Source: a virus
IMG/VR virus record: IMGVR_UViG_3300035670_000304
Span: 1 to 50,895 of that record
DNA length: 50,895 bases
Direction: 5' to 3' (one strand)
Shown here: one piece after another, positions 36,075 through 44,099 of the stretch
How positions within the stretch are numbered: position 1 is the first letter of the stretch
How the letters are laid out: each line of letters starts with the position of its first letter
Position numbers and translations under genes: made by a program
The notes under the pieces: generated by a model
Database searches by the model: none
The model's input: the letters and a program-made list of their open reading frames with translations, nothing else
Told to the model about the DNA's origin: nothing

Positions 36075-37042
36075 ATACATTTGTAATTGCTGAAGCTGGG
36101 GCAAACCATAATCGTGATTTTAATCAAGCATTAGCATTAATTGATATCGCTGTTGAAGCAGGAGCATCTGCTTGCAAATTCCAAACATATTCCTCAAATA
36201 CTTTATATAGTAAAAATACTCCAGATTTTGCTGGTTACACAAATATTAATCAATTAATTGACAATATAGCTTTGCCTCGTGAATGGCAAAAAGATTTAAA
36301 ACAATATTGTGATGAAAAAAATATTGAATTTATGTCTACTCCATTTGATGAAAAAGCAGTTGATGAATTAGTTAATTTAGGAGTTAAGCGATTAAAAATT
36401 TCTGGTTTTGAATCTACTGATTTTCGATTTATTGAAATGGTAGCTTCATCTAAATTACCTTTAATTATATCTTTAGGTATTGGTTTTGAAATGAATTACT
36501 TAGGTAAAATATTTGAAATAGCTAATAAATATGGTAATGGTTTAACATTAATGCATTGCAATAATGCCTACCCAACCCCAATGCAAGATGCGGGGTTAAA
36601 GATAATCCAATCATTAGCATTTAATTCTAGATATAAAGCTGGCTTTTCAGATCACACAATGTCTACTTTAACTCCTGCTTTAGCTGTAGCTATGGGAGCA
36701 ACAGTAATTGAAAAACACTTTACCCTAAGCCAATATTTACCAGGACCTGATCATCCGTTTGCTTTAGAACCAAATCAATTAAAAGAAATGATTAATTTAA
36801 TCAAACAAGCAGAATTAACCATTACACCACAATTGAACCTATTTTCTGAGTCAGAAAAACCCTTCAAACAAGCAATGCGCTCAGTAGTAGCTAAAACTAA
36901 TATTAAAAAAGGAGAGATATTAACAGTAGATAATATTACTACTAAACGTCCATTTTTAAAAGGTAATATACCTGCAAAATATTTTGAATTTACTTTAGGT
37001 AAAATAGCAGATAGAGATTATAACGAAGATGATTTTATATAA
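36071..37042 (+). CDS. NeuB-family nonulosonic acid synthase (PseI/LegI-like)
   Basis: 323 aa. TIM-barrel core: FVIAEAGANHNRDFNQALALIDIAVEAGASACKFQTY, EFMSTPFDEKAVDELVNLGVKRLKISG, GFSDHTMSTLTPALAVAMGATVIEKHFTLSQYLPGPDH, with the metal-binding and phosphoenolpyruvate-binding residues; C-terminal antifreeze-like SAF domain AMRSVVAKTNIKKGEILTVDNITTKRP. It condenses a six-carbon sugar with phosphoenolpyruvate to a nine-carbon acid. The synthase is the defining enzyme of this cluster. Overlaps the preceding gene by 4 bases. Confidence 0.9.
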   Translation: MNTFVIAEAGANHNRDFNQALALIDIAVEAGASACKFQTYSSNTLYSKNTPDFAGYTNINQLIDNIALPREWQKDLKQYCDEKNIEFMSTPFDEKAVDELVNLGVKRLKISGFESTDFRFIEMVASSKLPLIISLGIGFEMNYLGKIFEIANKYGNGLTLMHCNNAYPTPMQDAGLKIIQSLAFNSRYKAGFSDHTMSTLTPALAVAMGATVIEKHFTLSQYLPGPDHPFALEPNQLKEMINLIKQAELTITPQLNLFSESEKPFKQAMRSVVAKTNIKKGEILTVDNITTKRPFLKGNIPAKYFEFTLGKIADRDYNEDDFI

Positions 37043-37048
37043 AAAATT

Positions 37049-37585
37049 ATGATAAAAGGAGACCTTGTTTATTTAATTAAACCTCAAAAAGAAGACATGT
37101 CTTTACTTCTTGAGTGGAGAAATAATCCTAACAATAGGAAATATTTTAGAGAATATAAAGAAACAAACTTAGAAGACCAATTAAATTGGTATGAACACAC
37201 AATGATGAAAGACCCAAGTTGGCACCACTTTATAGTTAAACCCATAACCCAACCAAATAAAACTATAGGTATAGTTTTACTTAATCACATTCATCCTGTA
37301 TATAGAACTGGAGAATTTGGGATTACATTGGGTGATCCTGAATATAGAGGTAAAGGTTATGGGAAAGATATGCTTATAACCCTTATTAAATACGGGTTTG
37401 ATCAATTGAATTTAAATAGAATTTGGTGTGAAGTGTACTCAAATAATGATTCTATCCATTTATATAGAAAAATAGGATTTAAAGATGAAGGAATTTTAAG
37501 GCAGCATGTTTTTAAAGATGGAGAATATTTAGATTCTTATATGTTAGGAATGTTAAAAGATGAGTATGAGCTACTATATAAATAA
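37049..37585 (+). CDS. GNAT acetyltransferase (PseH/RimJ-like)
   Basis: 178 aa. Acetyl-CoA motif GEFGITLGDPEYRGKGYGKDMLITLIKYGF (the R-G-K-G-Y-G loop), followed by the family's NLNRIWCEVYSNNDSIHLYRKIGFKDEGILRQHVF. In pseudaminic synthesis PseH acetylates the 4-amino group, which fits the position next to the NeuB-type gene; a ribosomal-protein or other acetyltransferase is the alternative. The A/T-rich sequence resembles its neighbours. The next gene starts 26 bases before its stop. Confidence 0.8.
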   Translation: MIKGDLVYLIKPQKEDMSLLLEWRNNPNNRKYFREYKETNLEDQLNWYEHTMMKDPSWHHFIVKPITQPNKTIGIVLLNHIHPVYRTGEFGITLGDPEYRGKGYGKDMLITLIKYGFDQLNLNRIWCEVYSNNDSIHLYRKIGFKDEGILRQHVFKDGEYLDSYMLGMLKDEYELLYK

Positions 37586-38468
37586 TAACTGGAAGAATAT
37601 AGCTAAAGGGCAAACCGCGTTTTGTATCTTAGGAGGCCCATCAGCTAAACAAACTTCTAATATACAGGAAATTATAAAAAATAATTTTACAATAACTGTT
37701 AACCATAATATTAAGGATTATCCTAATTGTGATCTATACATAACTGCTGATAATGGGCTAGCTAGAGAGTATTTTGAAGATAAAGAATTTTTTCTTCATA
37801 AATGTATTAGAACCCATTCTTTTTCTAAAAATCAATGGGTTGGGGAGTATAATGAAGATTTAATTTGGATTAAAGGTAAAAGAGACTTTTTACTCCAACA
37901 CCCAAACCAAATCAGGATTATAGCCTGTAATGATTTTCCATCATATAACCACTCATGGACTGTAGGTCAATTATATAAAGGATATGGAGAACAATTTTGT
38001 AAAGAAGTCCCCAACACTTATCTTTGTATTGAACATCGAGACACTTCAGGAGAATCATATCCTGTGTTAAGTAGATCTATATCTGAATCTGTAGAAACCT
38101 ATGGGACCAACCCACTAGACCTTTACCCTGGGGGTAACATTTCTGGAGTTGTATTCCAGTTGCTGTATTATATGGGATTTGATAAAGTTATAGTTGTAGG
38201 GTATGGAGATAATGGTATATCTAATGGGTATGATGATAATAGGATTTTTACTTGGAATAATGAAGAAATCCATGCTTTAACTGTTCATTATGATAAATGG
38301 GGAGATAAAATTAAAACATTACATGGAGGAGAAATATGCAGGGAATATGTTAATTTTTCCCAAGCATCATATGATGAGCTAGAAACAACCCCAGAAAATA
38401 AAAATAAACTAATAAATAAACTTTTAAATTTAAAAAACCTTAATGAAAATAATCTACCGAATATCTGA
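37560..38468 (+). CDS. MAF/MptE-like or sialyltransferase-like protein
   Basis: 302 aa. The N-terminal QTAFCILGGPSAKQTSNIQEIIKNNFTITVNHNIKDYPNCDLYITAD has the G-G-P-S-x-K/A step and following D-x-x-x-x-T/A-D shared by motility accessory factor (MAF/DUF115) proteins and by some bacterial sialyltransferases. SGVVFQLLYYMGFDKVIVVGYGDNG is the second conserved block. MAF enzymes attach nonulosonic acids to protein in flagellated bacteria, so in this cluster it may transfer the CMP-activated sugar to a protein. ATG at 37560 chosen; 37566 is an alternative. Confidence 0.6.
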   Translation: MSMSYYINNNWKNIAKGQTAFCILGGPSAKQTSNIQEIIKNNFTITVNHNIKDYPNCDLYITADNGLAREYFEDKEFFLHKCIRTHSFSKNQWVGEYNEDLIWIKGKRDFLLQHPNQIRIIACNDFPSYNHSWTVGQLYKGYGEQFCKEVPNTYLCIEHRDTSGESYPVLSRSISESVETYGTNPLDLYPGGNISGVVFQLLYYMGFDKVIVVGYGDNGISNGYDDNRIFTWNNEEIHALTVHYDKWGDKIKTLHGGEICREYVNFSQASYDELETTPENKNKLINKLLNLKNLNENNLPNI

Positions 38469-39138
38469 TTCAGGATATAATAAAGTAAAACCTGACTACA
38501 TAGATAATGAAAAGTGTTTAAAAAACTTTTGTAATGTGTTTTATGATTATATTTACGATATTCATGTCATAGCAGATAACTGTAGTGAATCTACAGTTAG
38601 TATGATTAATAAGTATATTGATCCTGCAAACATTAAAAAGGTATCTGTAGGACATGGTGCCGGAACATTTAATTTAGCTTTAGATAAAGCGTTAAAATGG
38701 GAAGATGATGAAATCGTTTATTTTGTAGAAAATGACTATTTACATAAACAAGGTTCTCCTAAAATATTAAAGGAAGGATTTGATTTAGGAGCTTCATTTG
38801 TAGCATTGTATGACCACCCTGATAAATACTTAGACCCAAGGTCTGGGGGAAACCCATATTGTGAGGGAGGGGCTGAAGATACAAGAGTATATTTAACGGA
38901 TTCATGTCATTGGAAGATAACTAATTCAACTACTATGACTTTAGCCTCTAAAGTGTCTACTTTAAAACAAACAGAAAATATTTTAAGAAAACATACTTCA
39001 GGGACCCACCCAAACGACTTCCATATGTTTATTGAATTAAGAGAAAATAACCATTTATTAATTACCTCTATACCAGGTTATGCTACTCACGGAGAAACAG
39101 CTTGGTTATCACCCCTAACAAACTGGAGTAAAATCTGA
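38443..39138 (+). CDS. GT-A-like glycosyltransferase
   Basis: 231 aa. The NCSESTVSMINKYIDPANIKKVSVGHGAG segment and EDDEIVYFVENDYLHKQGSPKILKEGF with an E-N-D motif in place of D-x-D suggest a GT-A fold enzyme; the C-terminal half (TDSCHWKITNSTTMTLASKVSTLKQ) includes a His-containing segment. Its start overlaps the preceding gene by 26 bases. No signal or membrane part. Acceptor unknown. Confidence 0.6.
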   Translation: MKIIYRISDSGYNKVKPDYIDNEKCLKNFCNVFYDYIYDIHVIADNCSESTVSMINKYIDPANIKKVSVGHGAGTFNLALDKALKWEDDEIVYFVENDYLHKQGSPKILKEGFDLGASFVALYDHPDKYLDPRSGGNPYCEGGAEDTRVYLTDSCHWKITNSTTMTLASKVSTLKQTENILRKHTSGTHPNDFHMFIELRENNHLLITSIPGYATHGETAWLSPLTNWSKI

Positions 39139-39890
39139 TATCAGTAATTATACCGACATATAAATCACCCGATGCTTTAGATTTATGTTTGCGTTCTGCC
39201 ATTGAAGGGCAACAGAATAAAAATCAAATTATAGTTGTTGTAGATGGTTTTTATGATATAAACAAAGAAGTACTTGAAAAATGGTCTGGGCATATTGATA
39301 TTTTAAACTTAGAACAGAATGTAGGTTTATGTAGAGGAACAAATTTAGGCGTTTACAATGCACAGCATAGTAAAATTCTTATTGTAAATGATGATAATGT
39401 ATTTCCTCGTTTTTGGGATGTTATATTAGAGGAAGAATGGGAAGATGGAGCTGTAATTTCACCAAATCAGATTGAACCATATCCTTCAATGTTTAAACAG
39501 TTCCATATTAAAGATTTAGGGACAAACCCTAAAACATTTGACCTAGAACAATTTTGGCAATACAATTATCACTACATTTCAGGTGATAAAAAAGAAGAAA
39601 GTGGTTCTACATTACCTATTCTTATGAACAAATATGATTACATTCGTTTAGGTGGATGGGATGAAAATTATGAACTTGGAATGGTAGCTGATTGGGATTT
39701 CTTTTTAAAATGTTCTATGTCTAGTTTAAAAATGGTTAGGACATGGAATTGTCATTTTTATCATTTTGCTTCAATTTCAACTAATGGAGAAAAGAGGCGA
39801 CAAGCAGAACAAACAGGACATGGGTATGCTAAATATAAATGGGGTAGTTATATTAAACACAACCCTTTGAATAATTTAAAATATTTATAA
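39135..39890 (+). CDS. Family 2 glycosyltransferase with a non-ATG start
   Basis: 251 aa if begun at the CTG at 39135, which overlaps the preceding stop (CTGA). There is no ATG in the right place: the conserved first strand ISVIIPTYKSPDALDLCLRSAIEG is encoded before the first usual alternative start (TTG at 39189), which would delete it. Further motifs: QIIVVVDGFYDINKEVL, NVGLCRGTNLGVYNA, KILIVNDDNVFPRFW (D-D-N in place of D-x-D), and MVADWDFFLKCSMSSLKMVRTW. Last gene of the sugar cluster. Confidence 0.7.
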   Translation: MISVIIPTYKSPDALDLCLRSAIEGQQNKNQIIVVVDGFYDINKEVLEKWSGHIDILNLEQNVGLCRGTNLGVYNAQHSKILIVNDDNVFPRFWDVILEEEWEDGAVISPNQIEPYPSMFKQFHIKDLGTNPKTFDLEQFWQYNYHYISGDKKEESGSTLPILMNKYDYIRLGGWDENYELGMVADWDFFLKCSMSSLKMVRTWNCHFYHFASISTNGEKRRQAEQTGHGYAKYKWGSYIKHNPLNNLKYL

Positions 39891-39894
39891 TAAA

Positions 39895-39926
39895 TTTGGT
39901 TTTTAAAATTTTTTTTCTTATATTTA
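39895..39926 (+). promoter_or_regulatory. Bacteroidota-type -33/-7 promoter
   Basis: TTTG at 39895-39898, 20 bases, TATATTTA at 39919-39926, 7 bases before ATG 39934. It starts the unit of small genes after the sugar cluster. Confidence 0.65.
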
Positions 39927-39933
39927 ACAAAAT

Positions 39934-40095
39934 ATGAAGGTATTTATATATTATAACAAACTAGATCCTTCTAAAGAATCTTATGGTATGTTTGAAGCAA
40001 TTGATTTAGAAGATGCAATTTTAATAGCATCATATATTAAACAAATGACCATAGATGACTTTTTAAATATTTTTGTTGTAGAAGAAAAAAAATAA
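39934..40095 (+). CDS. Small unknown protein
   Basis: 53 aa (MKVFIYYNKLDPSKESYGMF, then EAIDLEDAILIASYIKQMTIDDFLNIFVVEEKK). Preceded by a well-formed promoter and followed after 4 bases by the next gene, which supports it as a real gene although it is short. The pattern beta strand, loop, helix suggests a small alpha/beta fold. Function unknown. Confidence 0.6.
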   Translation: MKVFIYYNKLDPSKESYGMFEAIDLEDAILIASYIKQMTIDDFLNIFVVEEKK

Positions 40096-40099
40096 ATTT

Positions 40100-40477
40100 A
40101 TGGATGTATATATAAAAAGTTTAAAGAACATAGCGGGTGATGGAGCAAGCATAGCTGAGAATCCTAAATCAATTGCTAAACGAGACAAAAAATTTTTTAT
40201 GTTTATGATTGATTCTTTGTCTAAATTTGATGATCGTACCCAAGCATTGTTAGATCTAGGGATAGATATGATAAAATATGAAGATCCATATTTCCATGTA
40301 ATAGAAGGGTTAATTATGAAATCGTATGGCCCTTTAAAAGGTGGGGTTATATTGTGGTGGTGCGGAGAAAGAAAACTACTAGATGTAACCAATTACAACA
40401 TGATAGATGAAGAAGGAAATGCTACTATGATATCAAACGTCAACCAGTTATATAATTATTTAAACAAACTAAAATGA
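40100..40477 (+). CDS. Unknown small protein
   Basis: 125 aa, helical N-terminus (IKSLKNIAGDGASIAENPKSIAKRDKKFFMFMIDSLSKFDDRTQALLDLG) and a Trp-rich C-terminal part (YGPLKGGVILWWCGERKLLDVTNYNM). Overlaps the next gene by 4 bases. No domain recognised. Confidence 0.65.
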   Translation: MDVYIKSLKNIAGDGASIAENPKSIAKRDKKFFMFMIDSLSKFDDRTQALLDLGIDMIKYEDPYFHVIEGLIMKSYGPLKGGVILWWCGERKLLDVTNYNMIDEEGNATMISNVNQLYNYLNKLK

Positions 40478-40773
40478 AATGTATCCATTGCTCAGAAGAA
40501 ATTAATCCATTACGATTAAAAGCACTTCCTGGGACTAAAACTTGTGTTGGATGTTCAACAACAGGAGCTAAAAGGGGAGTAATAGTTACTCTAGGTGAAA
40601 AAGACCACACATGTAATGAGATTATGTTCTTAGAAGATGATAATCAATACGAAAAATATTTACAATCTCAATCTCCAACTAGTTTTGATGAAATCAAGAC
40701 TGATGAAGAAGAAAATGAAGATGAAAATATAGAAGATAAAGATGCCGAAAGCACGTCCACTATCGAAGACTGA
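40474..40773 (+). CDS. DksA/TraR-type zinc finger-like protein
   Basis: 99 aa. MKCIHCSEEINPLRLKALPGTKTCVGCSTTGAKRG has two C-x-x-C pairs with the LKALPGTKTCVGC spacing of DksA/TraR C4 zinc fingers (typically RLEALPWATLCxxC). The C-terminal half is very acidic (DEIKTDEEENEDENIEDKDAESTSTIED). DksA-like proteins alter RNA polymerase behaviour; whether this short protein reaches the secondary channel is unknown. Overlaps the next gene by 32 bases. Confidence 0.6.
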   Translation: MKCIHCSEEINPLRLKALPGTKTCVGCSTTGAKRGVIVTLGEKDHTCNEIMFLEDDNQYEKYLQSQSPTSFDEIKTDEEENEDENIEDKDAESTSTIED

Positions 40774-41392
40774 AATATTGAATGCAATGGCTAAAACCAA
40801 GTCGGTTAAAGCTGCTGCTCGATATTTAAACTGCTCTTACCAACATCTAAAACCTTGGATGAAACATTATAAAGATGAAGAAACGGGTTTAACTTTATTT
40901 GAACTTCATAAAAACCAATGTGGTAAAGGCATTCCTAAATTTGTAACTCAATCAAACTTTAATAAAAAAGAACCTGCTATACTAGATATAGTTGAAGGTA
41001 GAGTAGATGCTTCACATTGGAACCCTGAAAAACTTAAATATAGAATGGTTGAAGCAGGGTTGATTGAGGAATGCTGTGGTGATTGTGGTTTTAAAGAGAG
41101 GCGAGTAACTGACTATAAAATGCCTTTAATATTACATTTTAAAGATGGGAATACAAAACACTATAATTTAAACAACGTACAATTACTTTGTTATAATTGT
41201 TATTTTCTTTATTATGGTCAAGTGTTTACTGAAAGAGAAATAGAGAAGCTTGAAGGGCATGGTGTAGTTACTATGAAAACAGAAGAAGAAAAATTACATT
41301 TGGATGATTACCATATCAAAATGTTGCGTGAACTAGGATTACAAGACAAAGATGATAATGAAGACCCTTATTCACTAGTATCATACAAGTAA
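40742..41392 (+). CDS. Helix-turn-helix plus HNH-like zinc protein
   Basis: 216 aa. Residues 9-35 (KTEILNAMAKTKSVKAAARYLNCSYQHLKPWM) look like a helix-turn-helix. Residues about 111-165 carry an HNH-type scaffold: ECCGDCGFKERRV, LILHFKDGNTKHYNLNNVQLLCYNCYFLYYG, with the four zinc cysteines and the first His and Asp-Gly-Asn, but Tyr where the final HNH His is usually found. It might be a DNA-binding or nicking protein with reduced or lost catalysis. The start overlaps the preceding acidic tail in another frame. Confidence 0.65.
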   Translation: MPKARPLSKTEILNAMAKTKSVKAAARYLNCSYQHLKPWMKHYKDEETGLTLFELHKNQCGKGIPKFVTQSNFNKKEPAILDIVEGRVDASHWNPEKLKYRMVEAGLIEECCGDCGFKERRVTDYKMPLILHFKDGNTKHYNLNNVQLLCYNCYFLYYGQVFTEREIEKLEGHGVVTMKTEEEKLHLDDYHIKMLRELGLQDKDDNEDPYSLVSYK

Positions 41393-41402
41393 TATTTATA
41401 AC
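41393..41402 (+). promoter_or_regulatory. Possible T4-late-like motif (weak)
   Basis: TATTTATAAC lies directly after the preceding stop and 4 bases before the ATG at 41407. It matches the first eight positions of TATTTATAATA. Confidence 0.3.
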
Positions 41403-41406
41403 CAGA

Positions 41407-41562
41407 ATGAAGAAAAAAAAACATACTAAAATAGTCAAAGATTACGACAAACAAAAAGAAAAACATCTTGAAAAACTAGCATCTAAGATTCTAGACAACG
41501 ATGAAAAACTACAACGATTAAAAGAAAAAAATATTAACCCTGATTTTTTAAATTTATTTTAA
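41407..41562 (+). CDS. Small Lys-rich helical protein
   Basis: 51 aa (MKKKKHTKIVKDYDKQKEKH, then LEKLASKILDNDEKLQRLKEKNINPDFLNLF). Highly charged, probably a single helix or coiled coil. Followed after 1 base by the next gene. No family recognised. Confidence 0.5.
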   Translation: MKKKKHTKIVKDYDKQKEKHLEKLASKILDNDEKLQRLKEKNINPDFLNLF

Positions 41563-41563
41563 C

Positions 41564-41878
41564 ATGGCAACTAAAATGGAATCATTTGATGTAAACAATA
41601 GCGAAGAATTTGAAAGCATGGTAGAGCGGGGTGATATTCGAATAGCCAAAGCTTTAGTAGAAACCATCCTTAAAAACCTTAAAGGCAGAAAACGACACAT
41701 TCCAGCTATGTCTATATTTTTAAAAGACGAAGAATTAATATTAGATGTGACTGTAGACCGTGAAGACTTCGCATATGTATTAGAGACCAATTTACCTAAA
41801 TATGAAGCACACGAATTATATGAGCAATGTGCCGAGATAGTTAGGGCATTGGAATTTTTAAAGAAAAAGAAAAAATAA
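41564..41878 (+). CDS. Unknown small protein
   Basis: 104 aa. Helix-rich with a short beta hairpin (AMSIFLKDEELILDVTVDREDFAYVLETN) and a Lys-rich end (EFLKKKKK). Ends directly at the next start with no gap. Similar-sized proteins are common in T4-type phage genomes as hypotheticals; function unknown. Confidence 0.65.
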   Translation: MATKMESFDVNNSEEFESMVERGDIRIAKALVETILKNLKGRKRHIPAMSIFLKDEELILDVTVDREDFAYVLETNLPKYEAHELYEQCAEIVRALEFLKKKKK

Positions 41879-42544
41879 ATGGCTACATTTGAATTCCAAA
41901 ATCCATCAGGAGGATCAGCTTATTTCTTCCTAGAAACAATAACAACATCCTCTTTATATCCAATAGGAACACCTAAATATATGGAAGGTACTTGGAATGT
42001 TAATGGGGTTAAGACAAATGCATTTGCTTACGCAGACATGACCCTAATTTCAGAAAGTTATGATTCAAATGGTTCGGGTTCAATTTCAATAAATACCATA
42101 AATTTTGTTTATACAGGCTCAGCTCCTTCAAACACAAACGACACTATTTATCTAGATGTAACAGCTTTTGTTGATACAACTATTACCGGATTTTTAAGTG
42201 AGTTAAATACTGCTTTTTACACTTATAAATTCATTGCTCCTTACGATACTCCCCTATCAAATATAGATATAGATCCTTCTACTTACTCACCACAAGTTTT
42301 TATATACTATGTAGGAACTAACCAAGATGAAGGCAACACAATTCCTTATGCTGTTAATGGAGTTAGTGGAATACTTTCCGGTGGTTTAAATTATAACTTT
42401 GGCTTAGTAACAAGTTCCTTTATAGCAGGAGTTGTTATACAACCAGGTTATTCTAGTTTTGAATTTATCCCAAACATAACAATCCCTGTTGGCGCTATTG
42501 AATTTAGAGGAACAGGTGAATATACAGTAACTATAACCCCATAA
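41879..42544 (+). CDS. Probable virion/tail accessory protein
   Basis: 221 aa, Asn/Ser/Thr-rich and predicted all-beta (MATFEFQNPSGGSAYFFLET at the start; SSFEFIPNITIPVGAIEFRGTGEYTVTITP at the end). The style is like the large surface proteins of 970-9110. It pairs with the next gene in the same style, spaced 4 bases apart. A tail fibre tip, head decoration or neck protein is possible, but there is no specific family match. Confidence 0.5.
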   Translation: MATFEFQNPSGGSAYFFLETITTSSLYPIGTPKYMEGTWNVNGVKTNAFAYADMTLISESYDSNGSGSISINTINFVYTGSAPSNTNDTIYLDVTAFVDTTITGFLSELNTAFYTYKFIAPYDTPLSNIDIDPSTYSPQVFIYYVGTNQDEGNTIPYAVNGVSGILSGGLNYNFGLVTSSFIAGVVIQPGYSSFEFIPNITIPVGAIEFRGTGEYTVTITP

Positions 42545-42548
42545 AAAT

Positions 42549-43157
42549 ATGTCTTTCATTTATCAAGCCCGAGACTTAGCAAATAGAATACCAAATTCTT
42601 TTTATATCCCAGGAGATGGTCTTCCTAGAGAAACATATGAATCTACAGTTATATTTAATTATAGTGTAACTAATACTAACTGGACAGCAGCTAGATTAGA
42701 CAATATTAGCACTGTAAGTAACACAGTACTTGTAGTAAATCGTTTTTCAGCTCCAAGTTATACTATATCAAGAACGGGGATCCAATTTTCAACAACTTGG
42801 GGGGTAGTGCCTGTAGGAATGAAAATAGAATTTGTAGCTGATACTGAGGAAAATTTACCATTTAAAATAAGAGTATTTAAAGGTACAACTACCACTTTAA
42901 CAGGTGATGAAAGTGAATATAAAACCCCTATAGATGAAGGTTTAGTTCCTTTTTCTGAGGAACTTGAAGTAACTAGTTTAGAAGGAAGTTTATCTTTATA
43001 TTTTAATCAAACAGCAATTGATGCTTTTTTAGCTAACCCTGATCAAAATATTTTTATATTGGGTGAATATGATTATAATGATATTGAACCAACAGTAAAT
43101 TATACTGTAGGTGATACTAATCCTGCTAATTTTGTAGGCTTAAGTGGTCAAACTTAA
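42549..43157 (+). CDS. Probable virion/tail accessory protein
   Basis: 202 aa, beta-rich (TWGVVPVGMKIEFVADTEENLPFKIRVFKGTTTTLTGD and the EELEVTSLEGSLSLYFNQTAIDAFL region). N-terminal SFIYQARDLANRIPNSFYIPGDGLPRETYEST is polar. Paired with 41879 and similar in composition. It ends 18 bases before the next promoter. Structural role inferred from style only. Confidence 0.45.
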   Translation: MSFIYQARDLANRIPNSFYIPGDGLPRETYESTVIFNYSVTNTNWTAARLDNISTVSNTVLVVNRFSAPSYTISRTGIQFSTTWGVVPVGMKIEFVADTEENLPFKIRVFKGTTTTLTGDESEYKTPIDEGLVPFSEELEVTSLEGSLSLYFNQTAIDAFLANPDQNIFILGEYDYNDIEPTVNYTVGDTNPANFVGLSGQT

Positions 43158-43175
43158 AATTTTTATTATAGAGGA

Positions 43176-43207
43176 TTAAGTTTTTAAAAAAAAGTTTCGT
43201 ATATTTA
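43176..43207 (+). promoter_or_regulatory. Bacteroidota-type -33/-7 promoter (variant -33)
   Basis: TTAA at 43176-43179 in place of TTTG, exactly 20 bases, then TATATTTA at 43200-43207, with a 21-base leader before ATG 43229. Spacer has the same TTTTTAAAAA core and TTTCG end as the other sites, which supports it. Confidence 0.55.
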
Positions 43208-43228
43208 GATAAATTAAAAATAAAAGTT

Positions 43229-43528
43229 ATGATAAAAAAAAGTTTAACAAAATTTCCATTTACAAACAAGTTTGAAACTCTTAAACAGATGTATAAGAGT
43301 AAAGATTTTGACATCGAGTTATTTGATGAAATGTCTACAAGTATGATTACTGTACTAGGTGAATGTACTGTAAGAGGTATAGATGAAATTGAAAGAATAC
43401 CTATTGAAAAATGGAAAGATAGAGTATGGAATCTGATTGAAAATGCTGGGTTATTGCCTGAGTATAAAGATGAAGATGATTATATGTTAGAAGAAATAAT
43501 TGATACTTGGTATGATACAGAAGACTAA
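43229..43528 (+). CDS. Unknown small protein
   Basis: 99 aa, mostly helical and acidic at the end (EYKDEDDYMLEEIIDTWYDTED). N-terminus IKKSLTKFPFTNKFETLKQMYKSKDF. First gene of a run of small genes leading to thymidylate synthase. No domain recognised. Confidence 0.65.
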   Translation: MIKKSLTKFPFTNKFETLKQMYKSKDFDIELFDEMSTSMITVLGECTVRGIDEIERIPIEKWKDRVWNLIENAGLLPEYKDEDDYMLEEIIDTWYDTED

Positions 43529-43529
43529 C

Positions 43530-43739
43530 ATGGAATCACTCCTAGACAAAAAGTTAAAGAAACCTAAAGAACCTGAATTTATCATATTAAACGAGTATTG
43601 CCAATGCTTCTCAGGGTTGAGAAGAGGATACCCAGCGTTTAGCGATAATTTAGATGAGGCTAGGCCTTTAACTAATATAGAACAATTTAAAAAAGTACAA
43701 TATGGAACCTCTTATAAACTTGAAATCGTCTATGTCTAA
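43530..43739 (+). CDS. Unknown small protein
   Basis: 69 aa from ATG 43530 (MESLLDKKLKKPKEPEFIIL). An in-frame ATA/ATG upstream at 43500 lies within the preceding gene and is less likely. Contains EYCQCFSGLRRGYPAFSDNLDEARPL, a compact Cys/Arg region, and ends EIVYV. Overlaps the next small gene. Confidence 0.55.
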   Translation: MESLLDKKLKKPKEPEFIILNEYCQCFSGLRRGYPAFSDNLDEARPLTNIEQFKKVQYGTSYKLEIVYV

Positions 43740-43836
43740 TATTGTAAGTGATATAGGTTGGATGTTTTCTGTAACAATATTAGGTAGTATAGTAATAATA
43801 GTTTTAGCAGATTATTTTAAAGATAAATTTAATTAA
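43732..43836 (+). CDS. Tiny single-pass membrane protein
   Basis: 34 aa. Middle is hydrophobic (GWMFSVTILGSIVIIVLA), ending in charged DYFKDKFN. Overlaps the preceding gene by 8 bases and is followed after 1 base by the next, the packing expected of a real phage gene. Function unknown. Confidence 0.5.
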   Translation: MSNIVSDIGWMFSVTILGSIVIIVLADYFKDKFN

Positions 43837-43837
43837 C

Positions 43838-44098
43838 ATGGCATTATCACCACAATCAATTAGAAAAAATATTACTATAACATTTGATGGTGTTGTAGTA
43901 AGTAAAGAGTACATTTTAGAGGTAAGTAAATCTTGGGATGAAAAACAAGAAACATTATTTAAAAAAATGATTAAACAAGGAGGCAAATTTAGAATTAACG
44001 GAGTAATAATTAATACAATCCCACCAGAAACTATCTTAACATCTAGAGGTGAAAAAGATGGTGGCACGCAAAAAGTAGATCCTTTAGCTAGATTTTAA
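43838..44098 (+). CDS. Unknown small protein
   Basis: 86 aa (MALSPQSIRKNITITFDGVV then SKEYILEVSKSWDEKQETLFKKMIKQGGKFRINGVIINTIPPETI). Beta-helix-beta pattern. C-terminal tail charged (SRGEKDGGTQKVDPLARF). One base before the next gene. No known family. Confidence 0.6.
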   Translation: MALSPQSIRKNITITFDGVVVSKEYILEVSKSWDEKQETLFKKMIKQGGKFRINGVIINTIPPETILTSRGEKDGGTQKVDPLARF

Positions 44099-44099
44099 G

